From Onchidella celtica (Eukaryota; Mollusca; Gastropoda; Systellommatophora; Onchidiidae), in assembly GCA_963931925.1 (NCBI GenBank), contig OZ007575.1:37504999-37568998 (forward strand): DNA of 64,000 bases. Reading direction: 5' to 3'. The position numbers and the translations under genes are program-made. Shown here piece by piece: positions 30,939 to 44,810 of this stretch. Below the pieces are notes generated by a model. That model saw only the letters and a program-made list of their open reading frames with translations. It was not told where the DNA came from and ran no database searches. How positions within the stretch are numbered: the first letter of the stretch is position 1; every line of letters begins with the position of its first letter.

Positions 30939-31139
30939 GTAGGTATTCGTAGGCACTCTAGCGCACGTACTTACAACAACAGCCAAATAACAATGATAAA
31001 TCTCAAATGCTGTTCTGAAAGTTTCTTTTAATAGGAAAGTTATAGATTGTAATACAGACTGACAGAAAACACCCTCTGATCTGACGATGATAGCGATAAC
31101 AAAAGCGATAACAAAAAAAAAAGCAACCAAAAAAACTTA

Positions 31140-31685
31140 AATCCTGAAGCCACTGAGATTTAGATTTACGAGTATTTTCACGAGGTGGACTCTTCTTTTT
31201 TACTGGTAAATTTTAACAATTGAGTATCTGTGTGGACACACACTAACACACACAAAAGGATTTTTATTCAAAGGCATACACAGCTTAGAGAATTAAAGTA
31301 GTTGGGGACGAATCTCTAAACAACAGTTTTTTGCTTAAGCGCCAAGAATTCTCTTTGATTTCATTACCCAGCTCCCGTCGTCGGGCCGTAGCTTCACTCA
31401 GTGTTTGAATGAACATTGAGAAAGAGGAGATAATAAATAATTGTTTATGAGGTCATTATCTGATGGATTGTTGTCGACGTTCTGCGATTGAATATATTGA
31501 TTCTTCTTTGGGGGAAAAGCTGTCTATGGGAGATAAAGGAAATTAATAGGTTTTATTTTGTTTTCGTAATGCTTACAGTCATCCTATTGGGCACTGTTTA
31601 TCACTCTTGGATGAAGTTATTTTATGGACTTCCATCGAATTTAAAGTGAAACTGTGGTTCCACTACATAGCCTGGGAGCTACTTT
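31140..31685. other. 3' flank of the GPCR gene
   Basis: AT-rich sequence downstream of the minus-strand gene. No clear AATAAA in the expected orientation was fixed by eye. Confidence 0.4.
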
Positions 31686-33310
31686 CTAACGCGCGCCTTC
31701 AATTGTTGCTGCGGGTGACGTTTTCTTTATGTTTACTTTGCTTATTGGAGTCGCAGACTTAGGCATTTGAGTTTTGAACACTCGAGCGAAGCTAAGCCAG
31801 AAGCATGATCTGAACACAGAACTCATCAGAAAGTAAGTGAGGATGTTACCCAGAGAGGTGAGGTTATCACAGAGCATGCCCAGTTCACTAAGAATGTTAT
31901 GCAGATACCTTTCTCTCTTGCCGAATCCGAAGTTCGGGTGTAAAGATCCTACAACACGAAGAATACCCTTCACACTGACCAATAGGGTAAAAACCAGAGA
32001 TGATATCACTATCGTTATATTAGTCTGGCGTCGTTGGGCCTGTCTTCCGCTGGACTCTGGACAGTCGGACCTGCCGTGTAAGGACTTTTTATGGTACAGG
32101 ATCGAGATAATGGCCAAAAAGTTACAGACCAGTGCAATCAACATGGGCACATAGCGAAATGCTATTGCGTTCAATGTAAGTAACAGACTGATTATGTTCA
32201 AGACATCCCCATACTGTTTGGTGATAAAGGTCATTTCAGTTGCGATCGAGGTTATCTGAGATATCCTAGATGGCTTAATACGGATGATGATGGAGAGAAT
32301 AATGCCGAGCTGAGAAGCAAACATTAAAAAAACCACCACGGCTATGATGACCTTAGGTCGGCGGACGAATTTTCTGCTCATCATTTTTAACGGGAAAGCA
32401 AGCGCCAAGAAACGGTCAATAGAGATGAGTGCATTAAATATGAGATCAATTCGTCCGGCTGTATCAGGTACCCAGGTAACAAAGTAAATAAAGTATTGTG
32501 TATAGCTATAATACGAGCTCACACTTTTGTAGGTCAATGCAAACATCCAGAGTCGGTTTAGAATGAAGCTAAAGGCCTTGAAAGTCTCCCCTATGTTGTA
32601 AGCAATTATTAATGGACTTATGTGACTTGCCAGATTCTTGTGAGAAAATACAATAGCGGACAAAATGCCACAACAAAACGAAATGACCGCTAAGAATGGC
32701 CCAAAGAGACGCAACCATTTGACGGCTTGAGTAGATTGATTGTAACTAACAAGACCTTGTTCCGAAATGGGCGTAAGTTGGCTGCTGATATTACTTTGGT
32801 TTGCATACACCGATGTTGTGATATCGGGTGTGGCTCCAGACACACTTTGCGTTTTCATCACCGATAGTGAAACCTTTGGGCGCCTGGGGTTATTAATACC
32901 GCTGTCAAAATCAATACGACTTGTCTGATTTGCGTGGGAGGAAAAGTTAAACAATTCAGTGGTGTTAATATCAAGTAACAAAGCGGAATTCAGTTCATTA
33001 GGTATTGACTTCATTTCAGTATTAGTAACCTGTCTTTTGTTAAGTGTGTGTGTGAAGTTCTTTGCACCGATTCTGATAGCGTGTGTTTTGTTATTCAGAT
33101 TAGGTTCTTCAGACCTTTGACGTCTTTGAAAATCTTCGGACGTGTCGCTGGGGAGGAATTCGGCTCTGTCCAAGTTTTCTAGAAGATCCATATCACGACT
33201 CTGTGGCAGCGACTTTTCCTCTTCAGGATGCCAGGTTTTCTCAATACCTGGCCAAAGTTTCTTCCGTTGCCAGAGATTGATCGACACCTCAGACGTGTCA
33301 GTTGATGTCC
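31686..33310 (-). CDS. GPCR exon 2 (N-terminal domain rest, seven TMs, tail, stop)
   Basis: One long exon holding the whole seven-TM region. There is no ATG before VSINLWQRKK in this exon, which is why the start is placed in the upstream signal-peptide exon. Intronless seven-TM regions are common in expanded receptor families. Confidence 0.92.
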
Positions 33311-34801
33311 CTGCAGAATAAAAATATATGAATCATGAATAATGTCCGGTCTACATTTACAGCAAGCAAAAAACAACTGCTGGTTACACGAGAAAAAAAT
33401 CTGAAGTCAGCGTCCGTGTTAGTAAGTGTGGATGAGTGTCAGATTAATAATTTTATTTCAGCACAATGTTTTCGTTGATTTCTTATTTGTTGCAGACCTC
33501 GTTAATATACATCATCCTAATAAACTAAGAGGAAAAAAGTGAATGTTCCGTTGGGTGGTGTTCGAACAAGTAATGTGTTCGCCATTTTCTACTGACTAAA
33601 TTTTTGCATACATACATCCAGCTTAACACCCCGAACCCCATCCCAATTCTCCAATCTAGATTATGGTGGGAAAGCGAACAATGGCATCGTTCTCATTATA
33701 ATACTCATGCAGTCATATATAGCTCCGACCGCGAGGTTTCTGGATATTATAACAGTGTTAATTAACTAAATCAACCACACTTATTAATTAGAGTTCATTA
33801 TTATAATACTATTTACGGATAAAAAACATTAACAAACAACCTATTAATCAGTTTTACACGGGTGAAACTTAAAATTATGTCAATATGATTATTATAATTA
33901 TCATCATTAAATATTGTAAAAAAAAACACACACACAGAAAAACAACAAATTTAGCATTATATCGTTTTGATATTATTTTTTACGTGATACTTTGCTACAT
34001 ACAACTCTTTCTTATTGCAATTTTTTGACACCATCATGAAATAATGGGTCTGTCAACAAGAAATATAAAACTGCCATATTTCAGCATGAAATATCCAACC
34101 GTTTTAGAATAACAGTATTGCTAATCTTGATGCTGTACCGTGTTATTATTGGGCTGATATAAATTTTAACCAACACCAAAGCCGTAATCATGCACACTTT
34201 CGGACGACATTTTTCTGCTTACTTACAACAAAGATATCAGAAACGATAAGTCTAGACACTCCCTTCTTCGCACCTCATGAAAAAGAAATTAAACAATTCG
34301 TGCACACAATTTGCGCTGACGGGAGAGGGTGAAAAGAATGCTTAATATAATAATAAATTAATGATGCTGATTTGTTACATTGCCACTGAGCTTACAAAAT
34401 AAAAAAAACAACCAAACAGCCAGTTTTTTCCATAGCCACTGACTGATGTTAAAATTACAAAATAAGTGACGTCAATCAAAGTCTACAGCGATAGCTGAAC
34501 GGTTAACAAAAATTCAATATTTTTCCTATTTGGCTTTGTAAAATACGGCACAATTCATGACTTCCGTGCATTCGCCTCTATGTGGCGGTGCAAAATATGT
34601 GCACGCTAAAAGTGCTAGCTGTCTCATCTCATTGTGTCCAGTATTTTTGCTTACAAGACAAGAGAGATGAACGTGAAAACACGTACAGGTATGATAAATT
34701 GTTTACTCACCGTGAAGTCTAGCAGATGCTGCATTGTGGGTTAAAACATCCAGATCTACGAAGGTTAAACACAAAATCAGTTGCTTGATGATGTTCATCA
34801 T
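31686..34801 (-). CDS. Orphan class A-like GPCR with long glycosylated N-terminus (two exons)
   Basis: Exon 1 is 34801-34711, exon 2 is 33310-31686; the intron has GTGAGT and CTGCAG edges and phase 1, giving 571 residues. Exon 1 starts MMNIIKQLILCLTF, a likely signal peptide. Residues about 38-228 are a hydrophilic extracellular stretch with around eight N-x-S/T sites. Seven hydrophobic segments follow (TM1 about 231-252). TM3 ends in LISIDRFLALAFPL, with DRF in place of DRY. TM7 contains NILTYFLMSSVFRSCF in place of NPxxY and is followed by basic helix 8-like residues. The layout resembles the large families of molluscan orphan rhodopsin-like receptors; the ligand is unknown. A decayed relative lies at 43149-43990. 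Confidence 0.87.
33311..34710. other. GPCR intron
   Basis: AT-rich, 1.4 kb, no recognised repeat. Confidence 0.75.
34711..34801 (-). CDS. GPCR exon 1 (start codon and signal peptide)
   Basis: 91 bp of coding: ATGATG start, hydrophobic core, then THNAASARLH and one base of a Gly codon. The donor GTGAGTAAAC is strong. Two adjacent ATGs leave the exact first residue open. Confidence 0.72.
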
Positions 34802-35780
34802 TTTAAAGTCACGATTTCGACTCCCTTAGAGTAACAGTTTTCAGTAAAGCAAAGGGTCATACATAAGGTAAGATTTTTTTTTTCACTTGTAAATAAGCAA
34901 AACAGTACATAGACACATAAACACGTAACAGATGTTTTTGTTCTGATAACAGATTAGCTACCGAGCAAACGTTTTAGCCTAGATAATTGCAGTGGTAGTA
35001 GTAATAAATCAAATATTTTTAGAAAAAAAAATATTTTACATCTACAAAGCTATAAGTCTCCAGATCTCGTACCTTAATTTGTTTATGTGACTGAATTTCT
35101 CTATGATATGGATCAAAGCTTCAGAATGTCTTTGACTGAATCCCGCCAGTAATCACCGCGCTCCTTTAATCTCATGTGGTGCTTTCATGAGATTATTCTT
35201 TATTTTATAGAAAAAAAATACTTCGATGACGTTAGGAACACATAGCTCCAATGCAGATACATTCAGGGAACAATTTACTTAATACCACATTAAAACTTCA
35301 TGAAATGTACTAATTTAAAAAGGTTCTTTACAAACATTCTGTACAACAAAATGAGTGCACATTTTAAATCAGCCTTGGTCATGCAATAACGAAATGAGAT
35401 TAACTCCAGAAATATATACAAGTTTTCTAAAGAATATCACCCATGGTGTTTCTGTCGTGTTAGAAAAAATACCAATAAGACAACCATTAGGTTATACCAT
35501 AAACAAGCTGAATTCATTTGTGCTGATGGATAAATGCCTGAGGTATCAAAAAACAGGTGACGAAGGAAAAGACAAAATCTATTAACGTGTTTTTTTCAGA
35601 TTCCCAAGGGACACACGTCTTTGGTGGAGTGACTCAGTACTTTTCAATCAAAATCTGTCATCAACAGGGAATTGACAAAATGTCACAAAATGATGATTTC
35701 TTATTTCAGTACTGTACGCTTATATATCCCAACATATTTTTTTCTTTCAATAGTGTTTTTTCTAGGTACGCATTCTCTAT
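34802..35780. other. Putative GPCR 5' flank, no further gene seen
   Basis: AT-rich. No promoter element could be assigned with confidence. Confidence 0.4.
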
Positions 35781-35781
35781 C

Positions 35782-36014
<233 letters not shown>

Positions 36015-36169
36015 TAAAGACTATTGGGCTGTGATTAACAAAATAAAATTCAACCTAATTTCCCGCCCCCGATTAAGAAAATTAATACAGAAATATCATA
36101 ATTTATTCAATGTAATGGAAAAAAAGAATAAATATAGAAAATATCAAAAAAATTAAAGAGTCTTAAACT

Positions 36170-37620
36170 ATGAAGATATTATTTAATTATGTCAGTATGA
36201 TCACTGAGGACCTTTTGTTATCAATGTTAGCTTGTGACTCTGTTCTTTGTTCTTCTGTGATACTATCTATAAATTTCCTATTAAAGAAATTTCATAACGA
36301 TATAATTATGTGCTTTAACAATTACTGTTGTTGTTTTGTTGGTACTGTTGTTGCTGTTGCTGTTGTTGTAGCTGTGTTGTTGCGGTCATTGTTGCTGTAC
36401 TGCACGTTACTCTTAAAATTTTAATGTACTTACGTAAGACTGTGGAAAATAAAGGTTCTTGGTAGTGATGAAAACTAGAATAGAAATATATAGCAAACAT
36501 AAACACACATAAATAATTATCATTTATGTGACCAACGACTTGTGAATGAATATGTAACATTTCCACTGGATCCTATATAGAGATCTGAGTAATCAGGTGC
36601 GAAACATCCTGGAAATAAATTGAAAATATACACCAAGAGGAGAAATAAACACTTCTTTTTTACGTCGTATTAATTGGGAAAACATTTTTTTTTTCTCGTT
36701 TAAGTCCTATTACTGCGATGACATGAATTAAGTCCTATTGACAATGACACTTTTGGGATTTAAACTAGACGTGCCTTTTAAATTTTAGGATACAATTAAC
36801 AGCGAAGAATGTTCTTCAAAGGAATCACTATTGTCAGTAACACATACCAAAAGCTTACTATCTCTTCCATTTTCCTTTTCATTTTATTGTATCGTTTCTG
36901 ATTATTTCTTAAGCAAGGTTTTGCTAATATACAAGTTTTTCCTCTTTGCCACATTTTGTCTTTGCTTCAAGCCTGGCTGTGACCCCACCAGATTTTCTAT
37001 GGTTTGTATATTTCAATAGTTTTGGTTGTAAGCATTTATCAGAATCTGAAGATTCCCTGCAACTTCAGGATTTGTTCAAATTTTGTTAAATTCTGGGTTG
37101 CCAACTGCGGTTATTTAAATAATATGTAAGCGCTTACACATCCCAAAGATGAAGTTGCTGCCGTTTGGAGTACTTACACCCACTTGAGCTATCTGCATCA
37201 CTAAAATGTGGGAGTAACTTCATAATAACACAAACGTTAAGCTGTGTCTTTTCTTGTTGTTTTGTTTTTGATGTTGTATTTTGGTGTCTTTTCCCCTTCC
37301 ATTTCCATACTGATTTTATACACATTTACAAATGAAAACATGTGAAGAAAAAAAAAAAGTTACATAATATAAAAATAATAGTAATTCATCGTTGCGAGCA
37401 GGGTTCGAACCTGCGCGGGAAGATCCCATTCAATCCAACGCCTTAACAACTCGGCCATCACAGGACATCGTTATGCGTCGCCCGTCTCCTGTGTCTTTCT
37501 TTACCTTCGTAACGAATAAGTGGGGCCCCCTCTCCTTAAATGCCAAAGTTTGAACATACCGTGAAGATCAAAAATTGACTGTAATAATATGAGTCAGTAA
37601 TAATATTACATCTGTCCACG
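36170..37620. repeat. Segmental duplication, copy A
   Basis: Homologous in the same order and orientation to 46360-48170. Shared landmarks are TTAATTATGTCAGTATGATCA, CATAACGATATAATTATG, a TTG-rich run, ACTGTG-AAATAAAGGT, TAAGTCCTATT-CAATGAC, a tRNA-Ser and CGTCGCCCGTCTCCTGTGTC. Copy A also contains a degraded piece of repeat A at 36880-37020. Confidence 0.8.
37390..37464 (-). pseudogene. tRNA-Ser pseudogene
   Basis: Matches the intact tRNA at 47908-47989 over the D arm, variable arm and T arm, but about 7 bases of the anticodon arm are gone, so no TGA anticodon remains. The acceptor stem no longer pairs at its end and one G of the D loop is changed. Confidence 0.85.
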
Positions 37621-37837
37621 CCTCCAGGGCAAATGAAACCCGTCATTTTTTTTTTTTTTTATATCGTATGCATAGAATGAAAACCGTATAACTCCAAAAT
37701 TTGCGATTTTTGTTTTTTTTAATAAAATAAATCTTCAAAGAACGATCTACATTTTGGTACCGGTCTCATTACTGTATGTTGATAAATGGTAGAGATATCG
37801 ATACTATTATGATTTCACTTATATCACATTTTGAAGA

Positions 37838-38095
37838 TGAACATCGTGTATCTAACGATGCACGGTGTTCATCGCACGGGCATTCGCTCTTTCCACTTGA
37901 TCAAAGAGAATGAAAAGCGTGCAAGTCAAGATGTATGATGTTCATCTTACGGGCAGCCGCGCTTTCCACATGATCACAGAGAATGAATATCGTGCAAATA
38001 AAGATGTATGATGTTCATCTTATGGGCACCCGCAATTTCCACCTGATCACGAAGGATGAACAACCTGTAACTCACCATGTACGCTGTTCATTCTT
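37838..38095. repeat. About 81-bp tandem repeat, three copies
   Basis: Units share GATGTATGATGTTCATCTTA, then CGGGCA-CCGC-TTTCCAC and TGATCACAGAGAATGAA. Similar vocabulary occurs in the array at 42530-42870. Confidence 0.8.
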
Positions 38096-38543
38096 TCGGA
38101 TCTGATAGCTGGGAGAATTTTTTTCAGAACGAGAACCATGTATCTGCATATACTTGAGTTTCATTTAACAGTTTTTCCCATTGTTAGGCGGCAAACTTTT
38201 ACATGAACAACGGATAAAGCACTTTGAAATTCAAATACTGGGATAAATAAGTTAATGCTTACAAGTTACAACACTTTCATCTTTAAGTCATTCACCGGGA
38301 TTTCATATATATGAATAAGGAATTTCACAACACACAGTTAATCGGAACTGACGCTTCTGTATCAAACACTGACCGCATCAGAAGTGCAGTTTGGGGGTGG
38401 GGGGTGCAATGTAAGTACTTGACTTGCGAAATGGCTGACGAGCCCTGACCTTCGTCGGCGAGTCTTTGTTACGTTTTCACATTTCGATACGAGGCGCCGA
38501 TCAGAGGGAACTCAGAACGATGAGCAATCCGTTTGATGTTGTT

Positions 38544-39125
<582 letters not shown>

Positions 39126-39723
39126 CGTTTGATGTTGTTCGGCAGTGGCTCACAATATAAGCTCCTCCCATTTTTAGGAAGCCTTTGTCTGGGCAGGAAG
39201 GTCAAGCCAACGTAATGATGATTGGTTGTGGTTGATTATAGCCAAATCTTTGTCTCGGCCGATTGACTGGCTTCGTTGGTACACTGCTTATGAATACACG
39301 TGGGTCAATGGCAATAGCCATAGGCTGAGACCGAGGCGTTCTCACAACGTTGAGACCCTCGAGAGACAAAGATCTTAGCCTTTGCTTATGAATGCTGCAG
39401 TGAACTGAGGACCTTGCAAGATAGGAGCATGTACATGTATTTAACTGAGGCGCTGTCGGTAACTGTACTACAGAATCTGCATTGTCACTGTGAACAAGAA
39501 TGCAACCAAACTGTCATTTCAGTAAATAGTTATTTGATAATAGTGAGGGGGGGGGGGGGGGGGTCTCACGTTTTCTATAATCTGTGCTGATTCAGGGTGA
39601 ATGTTGGAACTTAAAAAAAAAAAAAATAATAATAGCGATAAGATCTATAAAATGAACGTCCCATTCGGCAGGAAAAAAAAGGTATGCCAATGGGTTTGGT
39701 CTTAAACACCCTCTACACATACA

Positions 39724-39724
39724 T

Positions 39725-39761
<37 letters not shown>

Positions 39762-39771
39762 GGGGGGGGGG
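39724..39771. repeat. (TA)n(GA)n(G)n run
   Basis: Short compound simple repeat. Confidence 0.9.
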
Positions 39772-40074
39772 CGACCATTTGCAACACAGGATAACAAATT
39801 TCTTCATTATCATGGTATTGCTAAAATGCAAAGTGCTTCCGCACCATACTAGATGTCATAGCCTTATAATCTCAACTTTCAGCCCTATTGCTGCAATACC
39901 AAAAACGATATCGACCATGAACTCATCAGTGATTTTCTTGAGCTGAGCGACCTGACGGAACTGTACATTTATTCTAAAAACCGCTGAGTTTCATTAAACC
40001 AAACCCCCGAGTATTATTAAAGCAAGAAAACAATTCGTCTGAAAAGCAGCATGAAAGGATACCCGGTATGGACA

Positions 40075-40345
40075 AGTTAATGCTTACAACACTTTCATCT
40101 TTAAGGGTATAATGTATTCATGGAGATTTCATGTGTGTGAATAATGTAAGTTTGGTGGGGACGCGTTTACAATGATAAGTACTCACGAAGTGGCTGACGA
40201 GCCCTGGCCTTCGTCGGCAATTGTCTTTGTTACGTTTTGACATTTCGATACGAGGCGCCGATCGGAGGGAACTGGTAACGATGAGGCAATCCGTTTGAAC
40301 TTGTTCGGCAGTGGCTTCATATATATATGGCCTTTAGCGTCTTTA
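40075..40345. repeat. Dispersed repeat C, copy 2 (uninterrupted)
   Basis: Same orientation as copy 1; shows the pre-insertion form of the SINE target. Confidence 0.8.
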
Positions 40346-40682
40346 CAGACGGTCTAAGCAGCTAGAATATTCACTTTCACTTTGACTGACAGCGTCTCTC
40401 GTGGCTTATTCTACCAATGTTTGACCCGAGAGTGCGATGGCACTGATTGCAGGTCAGTCTTTTGGGTTCACTTTGGCGAGTGTTTTCATTCCGCCGCAGT
40501 GGCTTCAACCTAGAAAAAAAACAAACATACCGTTTCGTCCAGTCTTTGGTGCATAATCATGATTTCCTTGACGGGATGAGAATTTTCCGAGCTTGCAGTG
40601 ACATTAATTAAATAAATAAGTAAATAAATAAACGGCTTGGGGGGGAGGGGGGGGAGAAACAAACAACCTAGCATGGTACATT

Positions 40683-41931
40683 CGTTATTTTTTTACCCCC
40701 CTGTCATCTCGCGACAAGTCGGACTGCAACTAGCAATTTTCTTTCACTTATGGCGAGTAGAGTGTATCCATACACACAAAAAAAGGCTCTTCCTTGTGCA
40801 TTCTGGTGAAACTAATTGTATTAATAAGTAATAGAAAATACACTGTAGCATATAAGACTCCAATACAACAGGGTACTATGAACTAGGCACTGTGAAACAA
40901 TAAATATAGTATTATTAATCCGACGGTAGATTGAGCATGTCTCAAAATTCTGCCTACCGTATAGCGTATCCACGTAAGCTAATTTCTTCAATTTCGCTAT
41001 CAAGTAGTGTTTTCTCTCTTTGACACTTACGATTCGGTTTCTCGAAAATTTGTGTATTGAAATATATGTAGTCGCAGAGTCAAGATGATTGCAGAATTAA
41101 TCCTGCCAGTTACATGCTGCACCAAAGTATCACAGTATCGAGCTGGCGTCTTTCACCATTATATTAGATTCATCTCCCGATAGGTCCCAAAATGGTTGCA
41201 GGATCAAATTCATCATATCTGAACCAACTCGAGCATGCCAGGGGGCAGATTTAAGAAAATTCAGGAATGAATGGATGAAAATCAGGGAATAAATTCTGTT
41301 CGCTGACTTTGATAAGCTTTGGATACCTGTTGTTGTTCCATGAAGCTTGATTTGGCTTCATTTACGAAAGGAGGGGGAGAGGGTGGGAATTTCTGCTATT
41401 TGTGGCGTTTTATGAGAACTTGGCATTTATGGCAGTCTTTCTTCTTTTTCTTGTTCTGGCAGGACTGCATAGTATGTAACGTATGTTTTAATATTTGTCT
41501 GGACATTGAAACTTTTCTAGACAAATAGATGTAAATTTAATGGGGGAAATGGGCAAATTCCGGACAGTTTTTTTTTATAACAGCTAATGAATATCACTTA
41601 CGTAAAATTCACACCCAGGTGCAGTTGTTTTTTTTAAAATGTAAATGGAATGTAAGATGATATTCTAGATCTACGCCACTTTATGCACTGTGCACTGCAA
41701 AGTAAAATAATAACAAGAATGAGATATAGTAATAAATGATTTAAATGTGCGTCTGGACTAAATTGCACACATAATCAGTTTGCTGGGGATTTGAAATCAC
41801 CATAAAAAAATATAAAAAAGTGCTTTGCAACTTACGATAGACCCAACTATTTTTAAGTGGGGAACTATTTTTAAGACTGCTAGTTGCAGTCCGACTTGTC
41901 GCGAGATGACAGGGGGGTAAAAAAATAACGA
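40683..41931. mobile_element. 53-bp perfect inverted repeats bounding 1.25 kb (possible DNA element)
   Basis: 40683-40735 and 41879-41931 are exact reverse complements over about 53 bases (CGTTATTTTTTTACCCCCC at the left). The interior has no transposase-like frame. No clean target duplication was found, so this may instead be two inverted copies of a small repeat. Confidence 0.45.
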
Positions 41932-42529
41932 CCATACCCGTAGATCTACAGTATGAAGGGTTATTGCTTGGTAGTTTTAATGTCAAAGAAACGAATTAAT
42001 ATGCAAGTGCAATTGAGGCGTTTTGTTGTCGTATAGTACTGGTATGCGTGAGAAAGACCGAGAACGTGCGCCCACTTAAGGTCCATTTTACCGTCTGTCA
42101 ATCATACAGTGGCATAACTAAACCAATAGGACAGCAAAACCAATAGGCAATGAGCTGTGGTGTAGCATCGCTGACCGAGTCTCCATGAACGGCGTAAGTG
42201 TGTTCATCAATGTTCATGGGCGTGGCCAAAATGCCGCCAACGACATCAAACGACGTAATCGCCCCCACCGCGCATGGTCTGTTCGGACTCGGACATCTCA
42301 CCCCTGTCCATCTAATTTAAACAACTAAGAGATCGGCCCGACGATGAAGGCCGGTGACAATCAAAGCTTCATTATCACTGGGAGGAAAGTCTGGGATGTG
42401 ATGGTGGTGGGGAGGGGGGGGGGGCAGGGGAGGGGGTTGTAACAGAAATTACTCTGTGTTCTTTTTGTATCATGTACAATGAAAATGAATATTTCCACAC
42501 ACCCGACATTCATTTCATAATTACCGTTT

Positions 42530-42870
42530 GTAAAGGGGAACATTATTTCCAAATGAACATCGGCTATCGCAATTTACATGGATGGTAAACACCAATGACC
42601 ATGAAAAAGTGCGAAATCATTTCAGATGAACATCGAATATCTCAAAATGCATGATCTTCGTACGGCGATCGTCGTCAGTAACATGGGAAATCTTTCAAAT
42701 GAACATCAAACATCTGGGTATACACGGAATTAACACTACCGCCACCGTGAAGACTGGGGAAATAACTTCAAATGAACACCGGACACCTGGACTTACCCCA
42801 TGTTCACACGACAGGGGAACTGTGAATAGGGGAAATAATTTCAAATGAAGATCGTGTATCTGATACATAC
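42530..42870. repeat. Degenerate tandem repeat of about 75-85 bp, four copies
   Basis: Units share GGGGAAATAATTTCAAATGA, then ACATCG-(n)-CATCTGG. Confidence 0.65.
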
Positions 42871-43148
42871 CATTTTCGTTTACGTTTTTCTCAATGACTA
42901 GAACAGAGAGATCCACGAAAAACATAGATCAGTTGTAGAAATGGACGGCGCTTCCTTTGATGTATCACTGAGCACGTTATGTAATCGGCGGCCAGAGCTA
43001 TGCGCTTTCAAAACCTTTAAACGGCCATATCTTGAAACCACCATTATCCGAGATATTCGTTGTTCATTTTATGCATGCGATATTAAGTTACCGGTATTCT
43101 TCAATTCTTCATGTCATGCCCAGTACTGTAATAACAAGAAAAGGACTC

Positions 43149-43990
43149 CACTTACACACAGTACTTTGTTTACTTAGTTGCATGGGTACCTGATGAAACT
43201 GGTCGAATTGATCTCATCTTAAATGCTGTCATCTCTCTTGACCGCTTCTTGGCCCTCGCTTTCCCGTTAAAAACGGTGATCAGAAAATTCGTTCGCCATC
43301 CTAAAATCATCTTAGCCGTAGTGATCTATCAATGTTAACACTTCAGTCCTTCACTTTATTTATCATCCTCATATAAGCCGAACCGTCTCGTTTAGTAAAA
43401 TAATGTCACTTTTGCCGCCGGTGAAATGGTGATCGTTCCCAGCAATCACAATCCTTATGGCATGAACATCTACCGTCTAGTTTATTCCACTGGGGCTTGC
43501 GCTTTCCGCTACCTGCCCTTGTTCACTGGATTGGTCTGCAATTTTTCGCCATTATCTCGATCCTGTACCATAGACGATCTTTACATGGCAGGTCCGCTTG
43601 TCCAGACTCCAATGCGAAACAGGCCCAGCGACGTCAAATGAATAGGCCTACTACGATCGTGGTATCCTCTCTGACCTTCGCGCTTTTGGTCAGTGTGAAA
43701 TGCCTTGTTCCTATCACAGGAGCTCTACACCTGACCCTCCTGAGACGGCAAGCGAGATTTTGTATGTCTACCTCACTCTTAGTGAAGTGGGCATGCTCTG
43801 TGACAACCTGACCCTTGTAGATAATATCCTCACGTACTTTCTCATGAGTTCTGTGTTTAGATCATGCTTCTGGCCCCGCTTCGGTCGTGTCTTCAAAGCT
43901 GAAATACCCACATCAAAAATGTTTTCTGCAGTAAGCAAACCCAATTTGAGGGTAACGCCATCCATCCAAACATCTGAAGGACCTTCCTGA
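43149..43990 (+). pseudogene. Decayed copy of the orphan GPCR
   Basis: Opposite strand to the intact gene at 31.7-34.8 kb. 43149-43330 reads YTQYFVYLVAWVPDETGR then LISLDRFLALAFPLK-like sequence (here VISLDRFLALAFPLK), ending in a stop at 43336. 43400-43985 covers the region from before TM5 to the tail in at least two frames (AFRYLPLFTGLVCNF, SILYHRRSLHGRSACPDS, LSEVGMLCDNL, NILTYFLMSSVFRSCFW). The N-terminal domain and TM1-TM2 are missing, the TM4 part is lost, and frameshifts lie near 43550 and 43745. It is a non-functional paralogue. Confidence 0.9.
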
Positions 43991-44029
43991 AACCTAGCTC
44001 CCTGGAAGAACACAACTACAGCTTCATTT

Positions 44030-44810
44030 TGAGATCGGTAATTTGGATCCGTTAATTCCTTGGGAGTCGTGGGAGCATTGCATTAGGGAGAGTTGCACCA
44101 ACTGTCTCCACTTCTGGCTGTCATGGGCAAGGGCGTGGGTTGTGGCAAAGTTTTCCCATGTCAATTCAGTAATAATTGTCCGTCCTTTTCTTTCTTTGAC
44201 TCCCCGTCTCCTCGTTCCCTGAAATGTACCCTGGGTGGCCTTTGATATTCCACTGGCTCTTGTCACATGTCCATATCATTTCAGCGTTCTTCTATCTTTG
44301 TTCAGAATACCTTCATAGTAACGTTCATTTAGATTATTGTTTTGTGCACTTCTTCACTTGTGATTATGTTTTGTGTACGGACGGCAAGAACTCTTCTGAG
44401 ACACCTCATCTCTTCTGCTTGGATCTTCCTCTAGTTCTGCAGTTAGTGTCCATGTCGCCCATGCGTATAGAAAGATTGATAGGACCAGCGCATGCAATAG
44501 CTTCAGCTTGGATGTGAGAGTGATGTTTTTATCTTTCCATAATTATGGGTTTTAGTTTTGCCAGTGCTGCTACTATTTGTGCTGTTTTTTCTAGGACTTC
44601 GATCTTCGAGCCTTCTTCATTGAGAATTGCTCCAAGGCAGTTGAACTGTGCCACAGTCTCATGTTCTTTTTCCACTGAGCATGATCTTTCTCTTCATTAG
44701 TTTTGAGCTGTTTGACATTAGTCTTGTTTTCCCGGCACTGATCTCCATGCCTAATCTCGATGATGTTTCGTCCAGACGTTCCACTAAGACTGGTATAAAA
44801 AGAAAAAATA
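44030..44810 (-). mobile_element. Non-LTR retrotransposon RT C-terminal fragment, decayed
   Basis: The minus strand shows, in order, VERLDETSSRLGMEISAGKT (44800-44740), SNSSKLMKRKIMLSG, a stretch related to FNCLGA, then GHVTRASGISKATQGT and RRRGVKERKGR (44270-44165), ending FATTHALAHDSQKWRQLV. These are the connection and tail of a LINE protein related to that at 53231-53664. Several stops and frame changes. It abuts the GPCR pseudogene. Confidence 0.75.

Noticed and set aside
28116-30942. Repeat protein DGVRDTIRFSVELN
   Set aside because: Product of a 42-bp minisatellite with frame-shifting 43-bp units and no splice or promoter support; it lies within a dispersed repeat.
33179-33376. 65-residue minus-strand frame starting MFFACCKCRPD at the GPCR 5' end
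   Set aside because: It is in another frame and spans the acceptor; the in-frame signal-peptide exon at 34801-34711 with matched phases is better.
40190-40235. GGCTGACGAG as a hammerhead ribozyme core in repeat C
   Set aside because: No GAAA core partner or three-stem layout could be found around it.
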